Below, piece after piece: positions 1-7,939 of a DNA stretch of 45,134 nucleotides. This stretch comes from Planctomycetota bacterium. Lineage in GTDB: Bacteria; Planctomycetota; Planctomycetia; Gemmatales; Gemmataceae. The stretch is from contig JAIOPV010000040.1 in the NCBI GenBank assembly GCA_021413735.1, positions 1-45,134 of the forward strand. Reading direction: 5' to 3'. The stretch's first letter is position 1. Every line of letters starts with the position of its first letter. A model generated the notes under the pieces. That model saw only the letters and a program-made list of their open reading frames with translations, made no database searches and was not told where the DNA came from. The translations under genes and the position numbers were made by a program.

Positions 1-132
1 GCTCAGTCTGTGGACGGAAGACAGAGTATGACCGACAGAGGGAGAGCCGGATGCAGTGAAAGTTGCACGTCCGGTTCGGAGGGGGGAGTCGGAAAACGGA
101 TCGAGAGATACCGCGTCCGGCTCCTACCCTAC
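1..132 (+). mobile_element. 3' end of a group II intron (domains V and VI)
   Basis: Positions 44-77 form a canonical 34-nt domain V. The arms GAGCCGGA and TCCGGTTC pair, the AGC catalytic triad lies at 45-47, and the helix is capped by a GAAA tetraloop. Domain VI follows: GGAGTCGG (85-92) pairs perfectly with CCGGCTCC (117-124), and the intron probably ends at the AC of CCCTAC near 132. The reverse transcriptase normally encoded in domain IV would lie upstream, outside the window. The 175 bp between the intron end and the DUF1501 start (133-307) shows no recognisable exon, only a short GC-rich run with repeated CGGCT motifs. The intron class cannot be fixed from this fragment. Confidence 0.85.
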
Positions 133-307
133 CGGCAAGGAATGATCGTGGGCGGCTAACGGCTGCTTAACGGCTGGCGGCTGGCGCTTCTCGATTGCTC
201 CAATCGAAAAAGTATGTTCCAATGTTGTGAGCAGGTGCTGCCCCTGCCCCACCCAAACGCCTGGCCCGAATCCGGAAACCAGCGCGTCAGTTCAGATCGA
301 GATTGCC

Positions 308-1714
308 ATGCTCACAATCCAAACATCCGATGCATACTCCACACGCCGTCATTTCCTCACCGCGGGAAGTCTTGCGCTCGGCGGGTTCTCGTTGTCGTCG
401 CTGTTCACGGCTCGCGAGGCGGGCGCGAAACCTGCCGCGTCAACGAGCCTCGATACCGGGAAGTCGGTGATCTTCCTGTTCCAGCAAGGCGGCCCAAGTC
501 AGTTCGAGACGTTCGACCCAAAGCCGGATGCGCCGCAAGAAATCCGCACAGTCGGCGGCCTTACGAAGACCGCGTTGCCCGGCGTGTACTTCGGCGACAC
601 GATGCAGAAGCTCGCGAAACTCGCCGACAAGTTCACAGTCGTCCGTTCCTTCGCGACCGGCAACGGCGGCCACAACATCCAGCCGATCGTCGGACCGGAC
701 TCACTGAACACGAACCTCGGTTCGCTGTACTCATCGGTCGTGGGCGCAACGCATCCTGCCACATCGGTGCCGACGAACGCCGTCGTTTTCCCGCAGGCGG
801 TGTGCAACGACGTGACGAAGGGGCAGGGCCGTGGTGACTTCGCGGCGACCGGTTCGGTGGGTGCGGCTTTTGCGCCGTTCATCCCGGGCGAAGGCGGCAA
901 CCTCCAGAAAGATCTGCGGTTGAATCTCACCCGTGAACGGTTCCAGGATCGGCGGGCATTGCTCGCCGCGTTCGACCAACTTCGAGAGGAAACGAACGCC
1001 GACACGAACCTCAAGGACTTCGATCGTGGTCAGCGACAGGCATGTGAGGTGCTCCTCAGCGGATCGGTTGCGGATGCTCTCGATCTCACGCGTGAAGACC
1101 CAGGGATTCTCGCAAAGTACGACACTGCCCAGCACGTCGCGCCGCACGACTGGAACCGTGCGGCTCGCGGCAAACGCGGCTACTACACCGGCCATGCGAA
1201 GGCTCTCGGCAAGTCGCTGCTGCTTGCTCGTCGATTGTGCGAAGCGGGCTGCGGGTTCGTCACTGTTCACACCGGTTACGAGGGCGTTTGGGACATGCAC
1301 GCCGACGGCAACAACCTGAACATGAAGGACGGAATGGAAGCGGTTGGGCGGTCGTTCGATCACGCGGTTGCAGCGTTCATTGAGGATCTGGAAGCTCGCG
1401 GCTTGTCTGACAAGATCATGCTCGTCGCGACCGGTGAGATGGGCCGAACGCCGCGACTGAACAAGAACGGCGGCCGCGATCACTGGGCGAAACTCGCTCC
1501 GCTGCTGCTGTACGGCGGTGGCGTGGCTCAGGGGAAAGTGATCGGCCGTTCTACTCGCGACGGTGGCGAAGCTGACGCGGAGAGCGTCGGAACGCCGAAT
1601 CTCATCTCCACGATCCTGCACACGACCTTCGACATGGGTTTGGTTCGCCTCAAGCCCGCACTTGGAGCCATCTCGCGGCTCGGGGAAGCGAAACCCATTC
1701 CAGGTGTGTTCTGA
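308..1714 (+). CDS. DUF1501 exported protein
   Basis: 468 residues, DUF1501 family, the planctomycete exported proteins related to the alkaline-phosphatase/sulfatase superfamily. Their substrates are mostly unknown. The N-terminus has a twin-arginine type signal (TRRHFLTAGSLALGG, about residues 12-27) ending near AREAGAKPA. The family signature FLFQQGGPSQFETFDPK follows, then a C-terminal GEMGRTPRLNKNGGRDHW block typical of DUF1501. I chose the ATG at 308 because the Tat motif then sits at the very N-terminus; an upstream in-frame GTG/ATG-rich extension from 227 has no family features. DUF1501 genes usually follow a DUF1549/DUF1553 cytochrome gene; here the expected partner is missing and a group II intron end lies 175 bp upstream. 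A strong hairpin follows the stop. Confidence 0.93.
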   Translation: MLTIQTSDAYSTRRHFLTAGSLALGGFSLSSLFTAREAGAKPAASTSLDTGKSVIFLFQQGGPSQFETFDPKPDAPQEIRTVGGLTKTALPGVYFGDTMQKLAKLADKFTVVRSFATGNGGHNIQPIVGPDSLNTNLGSLYSSVVGATHPATSVPTNAVVFPQAVCNDVTKGQGRGDFAATGSVGAAFAPFIPGEGGNLQKDLRLNLTRERFQDRRALLAAFDQLREETNADTNLKDFDRGQRQACEVLLSGSVADALDLTREDPGILAKYDTAQHVAPHDWNRAARGKRGYYTGHAKALGKSLLLARRLCEAGCGFVTVHTGYEGVWDMHADGNNLNMKDGMEAVGRSFDHAVAAFIEDLEARGLSDKIMLVATGEMGRTPRLNKNGGRDHWAKLAPLLLYGGGVAQGKVIGRSTRDGGEADAESVGTPNLISTILHTTFDMGLVRLKPALGAISRLGEAKPIPGVF

Positions 1715-1724
1715 GAGTGCGATT

Positions 1725-1778
1725 ATTCGTCGCTTGCAGCGTAGCGATACTCGAATTGCTACGCCGCAAATGGCGAAT
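1725..1778 (+). terminator. Long hairpin downstream of DUF1501 gene
   Basis: ATTCG / CGAAT, TTGC / GCAA and GCGTAGCGAT / ATTGCTACGC pair in nested order around the loop ACTCGA, giving an interrupted stem of about 19 bp starting 10 nt after the stop codon. There is no T-tract, so this is a terminator-like or mRNA-stabilising structure rather than a textbook intrinsic terminator. Confidence 0.5.
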
Positions 1779-1920
1779 ACCAACACCACATCAGTCACAT
1801 CAATTCTTCCTGCACCATTCCGCCGTCATCACTTATCCTTGCGGGTAAGCCCAACCGCCAACCAGACCCAACCGTCACGCACCAACTTGCTGAGGCTTCG
1901 ACGAAGGACTTCGCAGTCAG

Positions 1921-2117
1921 ATCGCCATCAAGGTGATGCTGCCGAAGTTTGCCACAGACCCAATCGCACAGGAGCGATTCCTCCGTGAAGTTCTCGCAAG
2001 TGTCGGCGTCATGCACGACAACGTCGTGACCATCTCTCCGGTCGGCGAAGACCGTGGCATCCCCGACATCGCGATGGAGGAACTGGCGGGCGCCCCCTCG
2101 ACCAGTTCCTCGCCTGA
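1921..2117 (+). pseudogene. Remnant of a Ser/Thr protein kinase N-lobe
   Basis: In frame the stretch reads IAIKVMLPKFATDP, then RFLREV, HDNVVTISPVGEDRG and IAMEELAGAP. These are kinase subdomains II to V as found in planctomycete Hanks-type kinases: the VAIK-like lysine, the helix-C glutamate and the hinge region. The glycine loop upstream and the whole catalytic C-lobe are absent. At 2093-2097 a run of five C would need to be six to continue into LDQFLA, after which a TGA occurs at 2115. The fragment is therefore a truncated, frameshifted relic. I see no start codon or ribosome binding site that would make it a functional short gene. Confidence 0.7.
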
Positions 2118-2205
2118 AAGAGTTGGTTTTTGGTGCAGCTACTAACAAACCGTTCGAGATTCACTACCAGTAATCGCGCTGAAGGCAGGTCGAAGAGGGG
2201 ATACC

Positions 2206-3117
2206 ATGCCAAGCCGCTGCACGCTGATACCAATTCCGGACCATCAGGTGAGTTTCCAGATTGATGGAGCGGAACGCCTGCGCTGGCACTTCGGGGCGCT
2301 ATACCCGCGACCGTTCTTCTACCCGTTGATCGGCCCAGCGTCGGGTTTGTCGCTCACTCGAATGGGACATCCTGGCGATCCGAGCCACGATCACCACCGT
2401 TCGATCTGGTTCGCACACGAGAAGGTCAGCGGGGTGAACTTCTGGAGCGATGCCACTACCTCGCGAGTGCGTCAGAAGCAATGGCTCGCGTATCAGGATG
2501 GCGACGATGAAGCGGTGATGGCAGCTCGACTCGAATGGCTCGATGGGCACGACCCGAGGCCACTGATGGAGCAGGATCTGTTTGCCGCTGTGCTTCCTGG
2601 GCCAGAACGCGAAACGCTTCTGGAGATTCAGACCAGTTTTCGCCCAACGGCGGATCAACTGGAGTTCGGCAAGACGAACTTCGGCTTCTTCGCGGTGCGA
2701 GTGGCGAAGGCAATCTCTGCGTTCTTCGGTGGCGGTGTTCTGACCAACAGCACCGGAGCAACTGGCGAACCCGCGATCTTCGGCAAAGCAGCGGCGTGGG
2801 TGGACTACAGCGGTGAACAGCCTGGCGGCTTCAAAGAAGGAATCACGTACTTCGATCATCCGTCGAACGCCGGGCATCCGACGACGTGGCACGTTCGCGA
2901 GGATGGCTGGATGGGCGCGTCGGCGTGTTTCGGCGGTCCGCGAACCACGACGCAGAAGGAACCGTTGAAGTTGCGTTATTTGTTGCACGCTCACCGTGGC
3001 CCGATTGACGTGAAGCGGGCGGACGAGGTGTTTCGGGCGTTCGGAAAGCGGTCGGCGTTCGAGTTGGTGAAGGCTCCCGGCAAGCACACCGCATATGCGG
3101 TGCGTCGGAAAGCCTGA
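2206..3117 (+). CDS. DUF6807 (PmoA-like) family protein
   Basis: 303 residues. This is the DUF6807 family, often labelled methane oxygenase PmoA although planctomycete members are not membrane subunits and have no proven function. Visible hallmarks are GPASGLSLTR followed by the histidine-rich DHHRSIWFAHEKVSGVNFW near residues 63-85, and a C-terminal LRYLLHAHRGPIDVKRADEVF block. There is no signal peptide, so a cytoplasmic location is likely. The ATG at 2206 follows a purine-rich AGAGGGG stretch. Relatives usually sit beside oxidoreductases or sulfatases in carbohydrate clusters, but here the upstream neighbour is kinase debris and the downstream gene is convergent, so the gene appears to stand alone. 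The family call is good; biochemical function is unassigned. Confidence 0.85.
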   Translation: MPSRCTLIPIPDHQVSFQIDGAERLRWHFGALYPRPFFYPLIGPASGLSLTRMGHPGDPSHDHHRSIWFAHEKVSGVNFWSDATTSRVRQKQWLAYQDGDDEAVMAARLEWLDGHDPRPLMEQDLFAAVLPGPERETLLEIQTSFRPTADQLEFGKTNFGFFAVRVAKAISAFFGGGVLTNSTGATGEPAIFGKAAAWVDYSGEQPGGFKEGITYFDHPSNAGHPTTWHVREDGWMGASACFGGPRTTTQKEPLKLRYLLHAHRGPIDVKRADEVFRAFGKRSAFELVKAPGKHTAYAVRRKA

Positions 3118-3188
3118 TACCATGCGAGCGGGCAAGTCGCCCGGAAATAATGAGAACCGCTCGACACTTCACCAGATGTTGCGCCAGT

Positions 3189-4031
3189 TCAGTTGATCTT
3201 CGGCAATCCTTCGGGCAGCATTCGCTTGTCGTTGGCCGGGAGTTGCATCGAGTCGTTGAGCTTGGTGTCGCCGTTCTTCGTGTCGCCACCTGTCACCAGG
3301 AAGAAGCGACCATCCTTGATGCCTGCGTTGATGTTGGTCACTGGATTTTTGTCCGCGGTGAAGCGAGCTTTACTCACTGCTTCCCATTCGCCTTTCACGG
3401 GCTTGACCCAGGCGTTGCCGAACTGCGCTGTGCGAACCTTGGTGGTCGAAACCTTATCCCGCTTGAAGTCTTCCACGAATGAGTAGTAGCCGCCGAGGTT
3501 CTTGCCACCGGTGATGGTCGAGAAGGTGACCATGTGCTTCCAACCCTTCTCTTCGGGGGCGTTGAAGTAACCCGAATACTCCGTGCGGTCGCCGTTCACT
3601 TTCGACGTCACCATGAAGCCGTAGGTGGTGCCGTCTTTCCACTCGAAATCGAGGAACGACTGCCCACCCGTGCCTTCGCCGCCGAAGCGACCGATGCGAA
3701 CCTTCTCGTCCTTGTGAAGCAGCTTCACCCGCTTCTCTTCATCGACCTTCTTCGGATCGTTCTGGCCCGAATCCCACACCGAGAAGATCACCAGCTTCTT
3801 GCCGTTGCCCAACTCCTGAATGCCGAAGTAGCCCTTGTTCCAGCCGATCGCACAGAAGTACGTTCCGGGCGCTGACTTCTCAACAGTGACCTCGTTGTAG
3901 AACGCGACCCCTTCCCCTGCGGGGTAACCCAGATGCACCGAACGGCATGCGACGTTTTCGAGGCGTTCGTCGGCGCCCAGGAAGGGCACACACAACGCGA
4001 CTGGAACAAAGGCAAGCAGCCAACGCGACAT
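3189..4031 (-). CDS. DUF3472 exported protein
   Basis: 280 residues. The start MSRWLLAFVPVALCVPFLGA gives a clean signal peptide cleaved near residue 20; an upstream extension to 4079 would add a non-signal leader and was discarded. The mature part matches the DUF3472 type: an N-terminal beta-rich region (HLGYPAGEGVAFYNEVTVE), then YFCAIGWNKGYFGIQEL and VIFSVWDSGQ, then GRFGGEGTGGQS, typical of exported, possibly carbohydrate-binding, planctomycete and Bacteroidetes proteins. It is the last gene of a minus-strand operon behind a DUF1501 gene (38-nt gap) and a cytochrome gene, so it is probably coexpressed with that redox pair. Molecular function is unknown. Confidence 0.85.
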   Translation of the reverse strand: MSRWLLAFVPVALCVPFLGADERLENVACRSVHLGYPAGEGVAFYNEVTVEKSAPGTYFCAIGWNKGYFGIQELGNGKKLVIFSVWDSGQNDPKKVDEEKRVKLLHKDEKVRIGRFGGEGTGGQSFLDFEWKDGTTYGFMVTSKVNGDRTEYSGYFNAPEEKGWKHMVTFSTITGGKNLGGYYSFVEDFKRDKVSTTKVRTAQFGNAWVKPVKGEWEAVSKARFTADKNPVTNINAGIKDGRFFLVTGGDTKNGDTKLNDSMQLPANDKRMLPEGLPKIN

Positions 4032-4069
4032 GGAATCCTCAGTTTCAAGTTCAGGGCGATGGAGAGTCA

Positions 4070-5341
4070 TCAGCCCCACAACTTGTTCAATTGCTCGGCG
4101 TCTGGAACTTCAAGTGGGAACTGCTTCGCGAAGGCGTGACCATCGATGCCGGCGAGCGACCGTAATGCCGCGTGTACGTGCTCCGGACGAACGCGGATGC
4201 CAGCTTTCGCATCGGTCTGAAGTGTCTTCGGATCGAGCGGCACGAGGAACTGCTTGTCGTCTGTTGCTCCGACAACGCGGTTCCCCTTGATGCCGCGACC
4301 GAGGAACATTGCTGAACCGATCGACCAGTGATCCTTGCCGTTACCGTTGTTGTAGTTCGGCGTGCGGCCCATTTCGCTCTGCATCACGACAACGAGTTGC
4401 TCGCGAATCTTCAGTTCCTCGGCTCGCTTCAGCAGATAGTCGATTCCCGCAAGCAGCTCCGGGATCAGCTTCATCTGGTCGGGGTCGTTGTTGTTGTGGC
4501 TGTCGAACTGCCCGATCGACAGATTCGCGGACACGCCCACGCCACCCTTGAACGACGCCAGCGCGATGTCGGCTTGTTGCGAGAGCCGTTCTTTCGGCGT
4601 CGTCTTCGGCACGAACGGCGTCACCCACTTGAGCGTCTTCGAGTTGAGCTGTGCGGCGTAGAGCATACTTTGCCCACGTTCGGCACGCGGCAATCGAGGA
4701 CTGATTCCGTCTGCCTCAGACTTCTTCGCGAGTGCCTGCTCAATGCGATCCGTGACGAACGCATCGTGGTATGGCGAGCGGTCGTTGCCGCCGACGCCGT
4801 CGGCGTTGGCGATCAGGTTCAGCGAATTCAAGTACGGAATGCGTGCCATCGGAACGATGTTGCCGGTCGCGGAGTAGTTTCCGAACGTGAGGAACGCGAG
4901 CGGGCACTTCGGGCCTTTGCAACCCGCGACGAGTGCGGCGAACGTCGGATACGCGAGGCTATCGAGCTTCCCGGTGGCCATGTAACGCGAACACGGGTCG
5001 TGGTTGTTGACCGAGTAATCCATGCCGTTGAGCACGAGCAGTTCGGAGGCGTACTTCTTGAAGAACGCCTCGGTGCTCATGCCGTCTTTGATGTGCTTGG
5101 CGATCGGCGCGACTTTGTGGTTCCCCTCGGTCACGATGTCGCCGACTTTGTAAAGCCGGTTGATGTCGTTGACGCCTTTCGGGTCCATCATGTAGGTCGT
5201 ATCCCACCCGCCGGAGGCGTTGAACACGACGTAGAACGGCCCTTCATACGGGCGTGGTTCTTCAACGGCTTCGAGGCCGGTTGGCACGGCAAGCCCGAGG
5301 CCAGCCGATCCGCAGAGTTGCACGAAGTTGCGGCGGTTCAT
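4070..5341 (-). CDS. DUF1501 exported protein
   Basis: 423 residues. MNRRNFVQLCGSAGLGLAVP is a twin-arginine type signal with the motif NRRNF. The body shows FYVVFNASGGWDTTYMMDPKG near residue 37, MGRTPNYNNGNGKDHW near residue 320 and a C-terminal HAALRSLAGIDGHAFAKQFP, all typical of the DUF1501 subgroup that partners DUF1588-type cytochromes. It starts 3 nt after the stop of the upstream cytochrome gene, so the two are translationally linked, and it is followed by the DUF3472 gene. Probably a periplasmic or cell-surface component acting with the cytochrome; no substrate can be inferred. Confidence 0.93.
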   Translation of the reverse strand: MNRRNFVQLCGSAGLGLAVPTGLEAVEEPRPYEGPFYVVFNASGGWDTTYMMDPKGVNDINRLYKVGDIVTEGNHKVAPIAKHIKDGMSTEAFFKKYASELLVLNGMDYSVNNHDPCSRYMATGKLDSLAYPTFAALVAGCKGPKCPLAFLTFGNYSATGNIVPMARIPYLNSLNLIANADGVGGNDRSPYHDAFVTDRIEQALAKKSEADGISPRLPRAERGQSMLYAAQLNSKTLKWVTPFVPKTTPKERLSQQADIALASFKGGVGVSANLSIGQFDSHNNNDPDQMKLIPELLAGIDYLLKRAEELKIREQLVVVMQSEMGRTPNYNNGNGKDHWSIGSAMFLGRGIKGNRVVGATDDKQFLVPLDPKTLQTDAKAGIRVRPEHVHAALRSLAGIDGHAFAKQFPLEVPDAEQLNKLWG

Positions 5342-5344
5342 GGG

Positions 5345-7645
5345 TCACTCGTAAAGGAAATCGTCTTGGCGAAGCAGATAAGTGACCACGGCCCGCCACG
5401 CGCGGATCGTGTAGTGTGGATCAAGCGTCGGGTGCTTCCCAGGATCGGCCTGGCACGAATACGCTTCGCGATCACTCAACCCCTTCTTCGCCTTGGCATC
5501 AGCGAGGATGGCCGTGAACAGTTCGTAGGTACGTGTGATGTCGGCGTGATCCGCTGCCAGCGTCCGACCCAGAATCTTCTCGTGAAGATGCACAATCGCG
5601 GCCCGGATCTGCTTCTCCGTTTCAGGCTTACCGTCGGGCACAACCGCTGGCTCAATGCCAGGGAAGAGTCGGCGTTCGGCAGCAGGTCGCTCGAAGTCGA
5701 CAGCCACATTTCGGCACGCCACGTCGTTCGCCATGATTCGCTGAATCGCACCCATCGCGCCGCTTGGGTCAGTCGCCCGCTGCGTCACTTCCTTAGAGTC
5801 GATGCCGCCATACAGCAACGCGAACTTGCTGTCGCCGTCATCAGACGCGAGCCGACCCCACTTCTTGCCGAACACGGCTTCAATCTTGCGTTCCAACTGC
5901 TCAGGCGTGAGCATGTGAACCAATCCGATGTCGTCGAGTTCCGCACGGCGGTTCGGATGCTTGGCCACTTCAGTTAGCCCATCGGCCCGATAAAATGGCG
6001 ACGCAATCAACGCCCTGAACACATACTTCAAGTTGAACCCGTCCTTCGCGAATTTCTCCGCGATGTCGTGAATGGCTTTGCGTTGTTCGATGTACGCTCG
6101 GCGCTTCGGGGTGAACAACGGGTCTTCGATGTCCAGCGGTGCCGGCAACGGTCGGCGGCCCATCAGGATGTAGTAAACGTGTTCGACCATCGCGACGGCG
6201 AAGCGTGGGTCTTTCGCGGTTTCCTGGCCGAGCCACTGCAGCGACCGCCACCCTTCGGGCTTGGGAAGATCGACGCCTTCCAGACCGGGGCCGAACATAT
6301 CCGTGAACCAACCCTCCTTGCGGGGGCCGTAGTAACCCTCTTCGTTGAAGTAATCGCGGAACAACCCCGCCACCGGATCAATCGTCTTGTGGCACACGAC
6401 ACACTCCGACGCTTCCATCGTTGGCGTCTTGAACTTCTTGCTTACGGCGGCGGCATCGGTCACTCGCGGAGCGAGGGCCATCACGTCGATGCCGAGGAAG
6501 TGCTGATAGTACATTCGCGCCCGCAGCCGGTTGCGGTTCGTGACCGTCGTGGGATAGCGGCGGAGGTACTGGAAGGTCGTCAAGATGCCCGCGTGCGGAT
6601 AGTCTCCGGTCGCGGAGGGTTGTACCTTGTTGCTGCGGTCTTTGAGCGCCTTGATCTTCGCGGGGATGTACTCGAACGGATCTTCAGGGTTCTTGAACTT
6701 GTCCTTCACGCTGTCGAAGATGCCGTAACCGCGTGCCGTGTATGGCGAAACCATGATGTAATCAGCCGTCACGATTCCCGTGAAAGGCAAGTCATGTCGC
6801 ACCAAGTGCGACACCAATTCCAGCGGCTCACGCAGCAACGCCTTCCGATAGGTCGCCGCGAGTGCCCATCCCGCTTTCTGCCGATCCTTCTCCGGGAGGG
6901 CACTGAAATCGTGCTTCTGATACCAGTGGCGAGTCTTCTCGAAGTGCTCGTAAGACAGGGCATCGTCGGCGTTGCCCGGGTAGCCCAGCGTCAGGAAGAT
7001 ATCGTTGAAGCCTTCCTGCAACCGGACGTAAAACGCATCCTCTTTCAGCACGGCATCAAGAATTGACTCAATCGCGGCAACCCCGCCCTTCTCGACCGCT
7101 TCAAATTCTTTGGCGGTTGGCAACCGCCCGGCCAGCGACAGTGTCACGCGGCGAAGTTGTCGCTGTGGTGTCGCCATCGCCACGCCACTGAAGTACGGTC
7201 CAGGCACGAACGCTGCCGGATCAACGAACGGCTTCGTCTTTCCATCCACTCGCGCGACGAACCGCTCCAGAATGCGATACCCCGATGTGTCGGGCTTCAG
7301 AACCGCACCGCCACCGTGCTTGATCGTGCCGGACACCTTCGCCAACAACCGCGACGCACCATCCTTCTTGATGGCAGCCATCGCCGTGAACGCCTTGAGG
7401 TTCCGCTCCAACGCGGCAGCGTCGCGGGTCGCGTCTTCCAGCAGGAACTTACTTTCCGCTGCGTCGCCGTGCGGGTTGTGGCAGTTCAGACAGGTGCGTT
7501 CACCGATCTTCGCCCACACTTCGTCGGCGAATAGCGGTTCGCGTGCTGTGCATTCGACGGGCGGTTCCGCAGCGGAACAAGCTGCCGTGTCGAGCCAGAG
7601 CGAAACCAACGCGATGCCGAAAAGCCATGTGCGGGAGTGAATCAC
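5345..7645 (-). CDS. Exported multi-domain cytochrome, DUF1592/DUF1588 type
   Basis: 766 residues from the GTG at 7645, which places SRTWLFGIALVSLWLDTAAC as a signal peptide. A GTG 48 nt upstream (7693) is in frame and possible. A heme c site CLNCH lies at residues 52-56, followed by a long helical body, and a second CVVCH at 415-419 is followed by KTIDPVAGLFRDYF, the DUF1588-like pattern in which CxxCH precedes a DP motif. Such proteins are exported planctomycete c-type cytochromes found beside DUF1501 genes, and are thought to handle electrons in oxidative attack on an unknown polymer or metabolite. First gene of the three-gene operon with DUF1501 and DUF3472. The unusual 21-bp-phased repeat lies just upstream. 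Confidence 0.85.
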   Translation of the reverse strand: MIHSRTWLFGIALVSLWLDTAACSAAEPPVECTAREPLFADEVWAKIGERTCLNCHNPHGDAAESKFLLEDATRDAAALERNLKAFTAMAAIKKDGASRLLAKVSGTIKHGGGAVLKPDTSGYRILERFVARVDGKTKPFVDPAAFVPGPYFSGVAMATPQRQLRRVTLSLAGRLPTAKEFEAVEKGGVAAIESILDAVLKEDAFYVRLQEGFNDIFLTLGYPGNADDALSYEHFEKTRHWYQKHDFSALPEKDRQKAGWALAATYRKALLREPLELVSHLVRHDLPFTGIVTADYIMVSPYTARGYGIFDSVKDKFKNPEDPFEYIPAKIKALKDRSNKVQPSATGDYPHAGILTTFQYLRRYPTTVTNRNRLRARMYYQHFLGIDVMALAPRVTDAAAVSKKFKTPTMEASECVVCHKTIDPVAGLFRDYFNEEGYYGPRKEGWFTDMFGPGLEGVDLPKPEGWRSLQWLGQETAKDPRFAVAMVEHVYYILMGRRPLPAPLDIEDPLFTPKRRAYIEQRKAIHDIAEKFAKDGFNLKYVFRALIASPFYRADGLTEVAKHPNRRAELDDIGLVHMLTPEQLERKIEAVFGKKWGRLASDDGDSKFALLYGGIDSKEVTQRATDPSGAMGAIQRIMANDVACRNVAVDFERPAAERRLFPGIEPAVVPDGKPETEKQIRAAIVHLHEKILGRTLAADHADITRTYELFTAILADAKAKKGLSDREAYSCQADPGKHPTLDPHYTIRAWRAVVTYLLRQDDFLYE

Positions 7646-7758
7646 GGCACGCTCAGGAAGGAGTGAAAAGGGGCTGAACGCAACTCTAACCACTTCAACG
7701 AAACGAGTCCACGCAAACTCATTCCGCCAGATAATCGCGATTTCCGTTCACATTGGTT

Positions 7759-7908
7759 CCGGACCACTTCCCCACCCCACCTCCGGAACCAATCATTTCA
7801 GACCCGGAAACAACCATTCCAGACCCGGAATCATGTCATTCGCCTCCGGAAACGATCGATTCCGGTCCGGTTCGATCGTTCAGCCCCGGAATCATTCGAT
7901 TCGTCCGG
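7759..7908. repeat. Phased CCGG repeat array, about 21-bp period
   Basis: CCGG occurs at 7759, 7783, 7804, 7825, 7846, 7867, 7886 and 7905. Spacings are 24, 21, 21, 21, 21, 19 and 19 bp. Most units read (C)CCGGAA(T/A)CA followed by a variable CATT or GATT tail. The array fills the gap between the minus-strand LRR gene (which ends at 7940) and the start of the cytochrome operon (7645), so it lies where that operon's promoter should be. A 21-bp spacing is two helical turns, which places every unit on the same face of the DNA. Function is not established. Confidence 0.75.
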
Positions 7909-7939
7909 AAGAAATAATGTTAGAGTCTCGCCTCGTCGG

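Noticed and set aside
214-837. 207-codon plus-strand frame at the start of the window
   Set aside because: An out-of-frame shadow of the DUF1501 gene.
2115-2117. TGA in the kinase fragment considered as selenocysteine
   Set aside because: It occurs after a frameshift in a truncated domain, with no conserved Sec position in kinases and no hairpin.
4328-5977. 549-codon open frame on the plus strand
   Set aside because: It is antisense to the DUF1501 and cytochrome genes, begins with GTG, is rich in Arg, Val, His and Asp, and has no domain. It is the usual by-product of high-GC third positions.
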